The notes below the pieces were generated by a model. It worked only from the letters and a program-made list of their open reading frames with translations, was not told the DNA's origin and searched no databases. From assembly GCF_030137545.1 (NCBI RefSeq), contig NZ_JARUVL010000004.1, forward strand, positions 124,001-188,000: a stretch of 64,000 nt of DNA, given 5' to 3'. Below, in pieces: positions 63,888-64,000 of this stretch. The translations under genes and the position numbers were made by a program. The DNA is from Virgibacillus sp. LDC-1. Lineage in GTDB: Bacteria; Bacillota; Bacilli; Bacillales; Amphibacillaceae. How positions within the stretch are numbered: position 1 is the first letter of the stretch; each line of letters starts with the position of its first letter.

Positions 63888-64000
63888 ATGCAGCGTATTC
63901 GAACAAGTTTATCTTTTTTTATCATCGTATTTTTTATTCTCATGTTAGCCGCAATTCCGTTAGCCCTAAATACCACATCAGGGAAGCTAATGATCGATTT
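63888..64000 (+). CDS. N-terminus of a membrane-anchored protein (cut by window end)
   Basis: ATG at 63888 with GGGAG about nine bases upstream opens a frame that runs off the window (37 residues seen, starting MQRIRTSLSFF). Basic residues are followed by about 20 hydrophobic residues (8-27), giving a signal anchor or signal peptide. Nothing more can be said of its function. Confidence 0.65.
   Translation, partial: MQRIRTSLSFFIIVFFILMLAAIPLALNTTSGKLMID

Overview
This window is a chromosomal stretch from a spore-forming, low-GC Gram-positive bacterium of the Bacillaceae. The gene order follows Bacillus subtilis closely over two blocks: ymfF-ymfH-ymfI-ymfJ-ymfK-rodZ-pgsA-cinA-recA-rny-ymdB-spoVS-miaB-ricA-cotE-mutS-mutL-miaA-hfq-spoVK-hflX-ynbB-glnA, then lexA-yneB-ynzC-tkt-sirA-yneF-ccdA-ccdC-yneK-citB-tlp-yneP-yneQ-yneR-plsY-parE-parC. 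Sporulation genes (spoVS, cotE, spoVK, sirA, tlp) support this. Protein sequences and rearrangements suggest the Oceanobacillus/Virgibacillus side of the family, but that placement is an inference and no species can be named. No rRNA, tRNA, CRISPR array, insertion sequence or prophage was recognised.

Bases 1-1231 hold the end of a nucleoside-type ABC importer (two permeases). Bases 1476-7044 carry the M16 peptidase pair YmfF/YmfH, the EF-P modification reductase YmfI, YmfJ, YmfK and RodZ. Bases 7117-12014 carry pgsA, cinA, recA and RNase Y. Bases 12161-26356 carry ymdB, spoVS, miaB, ricA, cotE, mutSL, a Dps-like gene, miaA, hfq, spoVK, hflX and ynbB, followed by glnA without its usual partner glnR.

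Bases 27805-33780 are an accessory block between glnA and lexA. It holds a 16-cysteine DUF326 copper-binding protein, a His-tailed membrane protein, a CcdA/DsbD-like membrane protein, a multicopper oxidase lipoprotein, a small membrane protein and a polysaccharide deacetylase. The first four look like a copper-handling set. Two gene-free stretches of about 520 and 545 bases lie inside it.

Bases 33821-35357 are an SOS hub: lexA and a divergent operon with three LexA-type boxes and a perfect-consensus sigma-A promoter. In the position where B. subtilis has yneA (a division inhibitor with a LysM domain) there is only a 30-residue single-helix membrane peptide, followed by the resolvase gene yneB. 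This is the strongest candidate for something undescribed. recA upstream has its own SOS box.

Bases 35484-49406 hold tkt, sirA, yneF, a ccd-type cluster in which an orphan mrpB-like gene sits where ccdB is expected, a PAS histidine kinase of the sporulation-kinase type, aconitase with a CcpC-type operator, an FbpB-type small protein, tlp, yneP-Q-R, yidD, folE2 and plsY. Bases 49576-52169 encode an osmoprotectant/ergothioneine-type ABC importer with a fused permease-binding protein, preceded by a promoter-proximal terminator-like hairpin. Bases 52473-56916 encode topoisomerase IV (parE, parC). Bases 57069-62963 are a TetR regulator and an acyl-CoA dehydrogenase / biotin-dependent carboxylase cluster like yngJ-H-HB-F-E (leucine or branched acyl-CoA breakdown), with a near-palindromic operator in front. 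A flavin reductase and a gene cut by the window edge close the sequence.

All calls come from reading the sequence. Family assignments rest on recognised motifs and synteny, not on searches.
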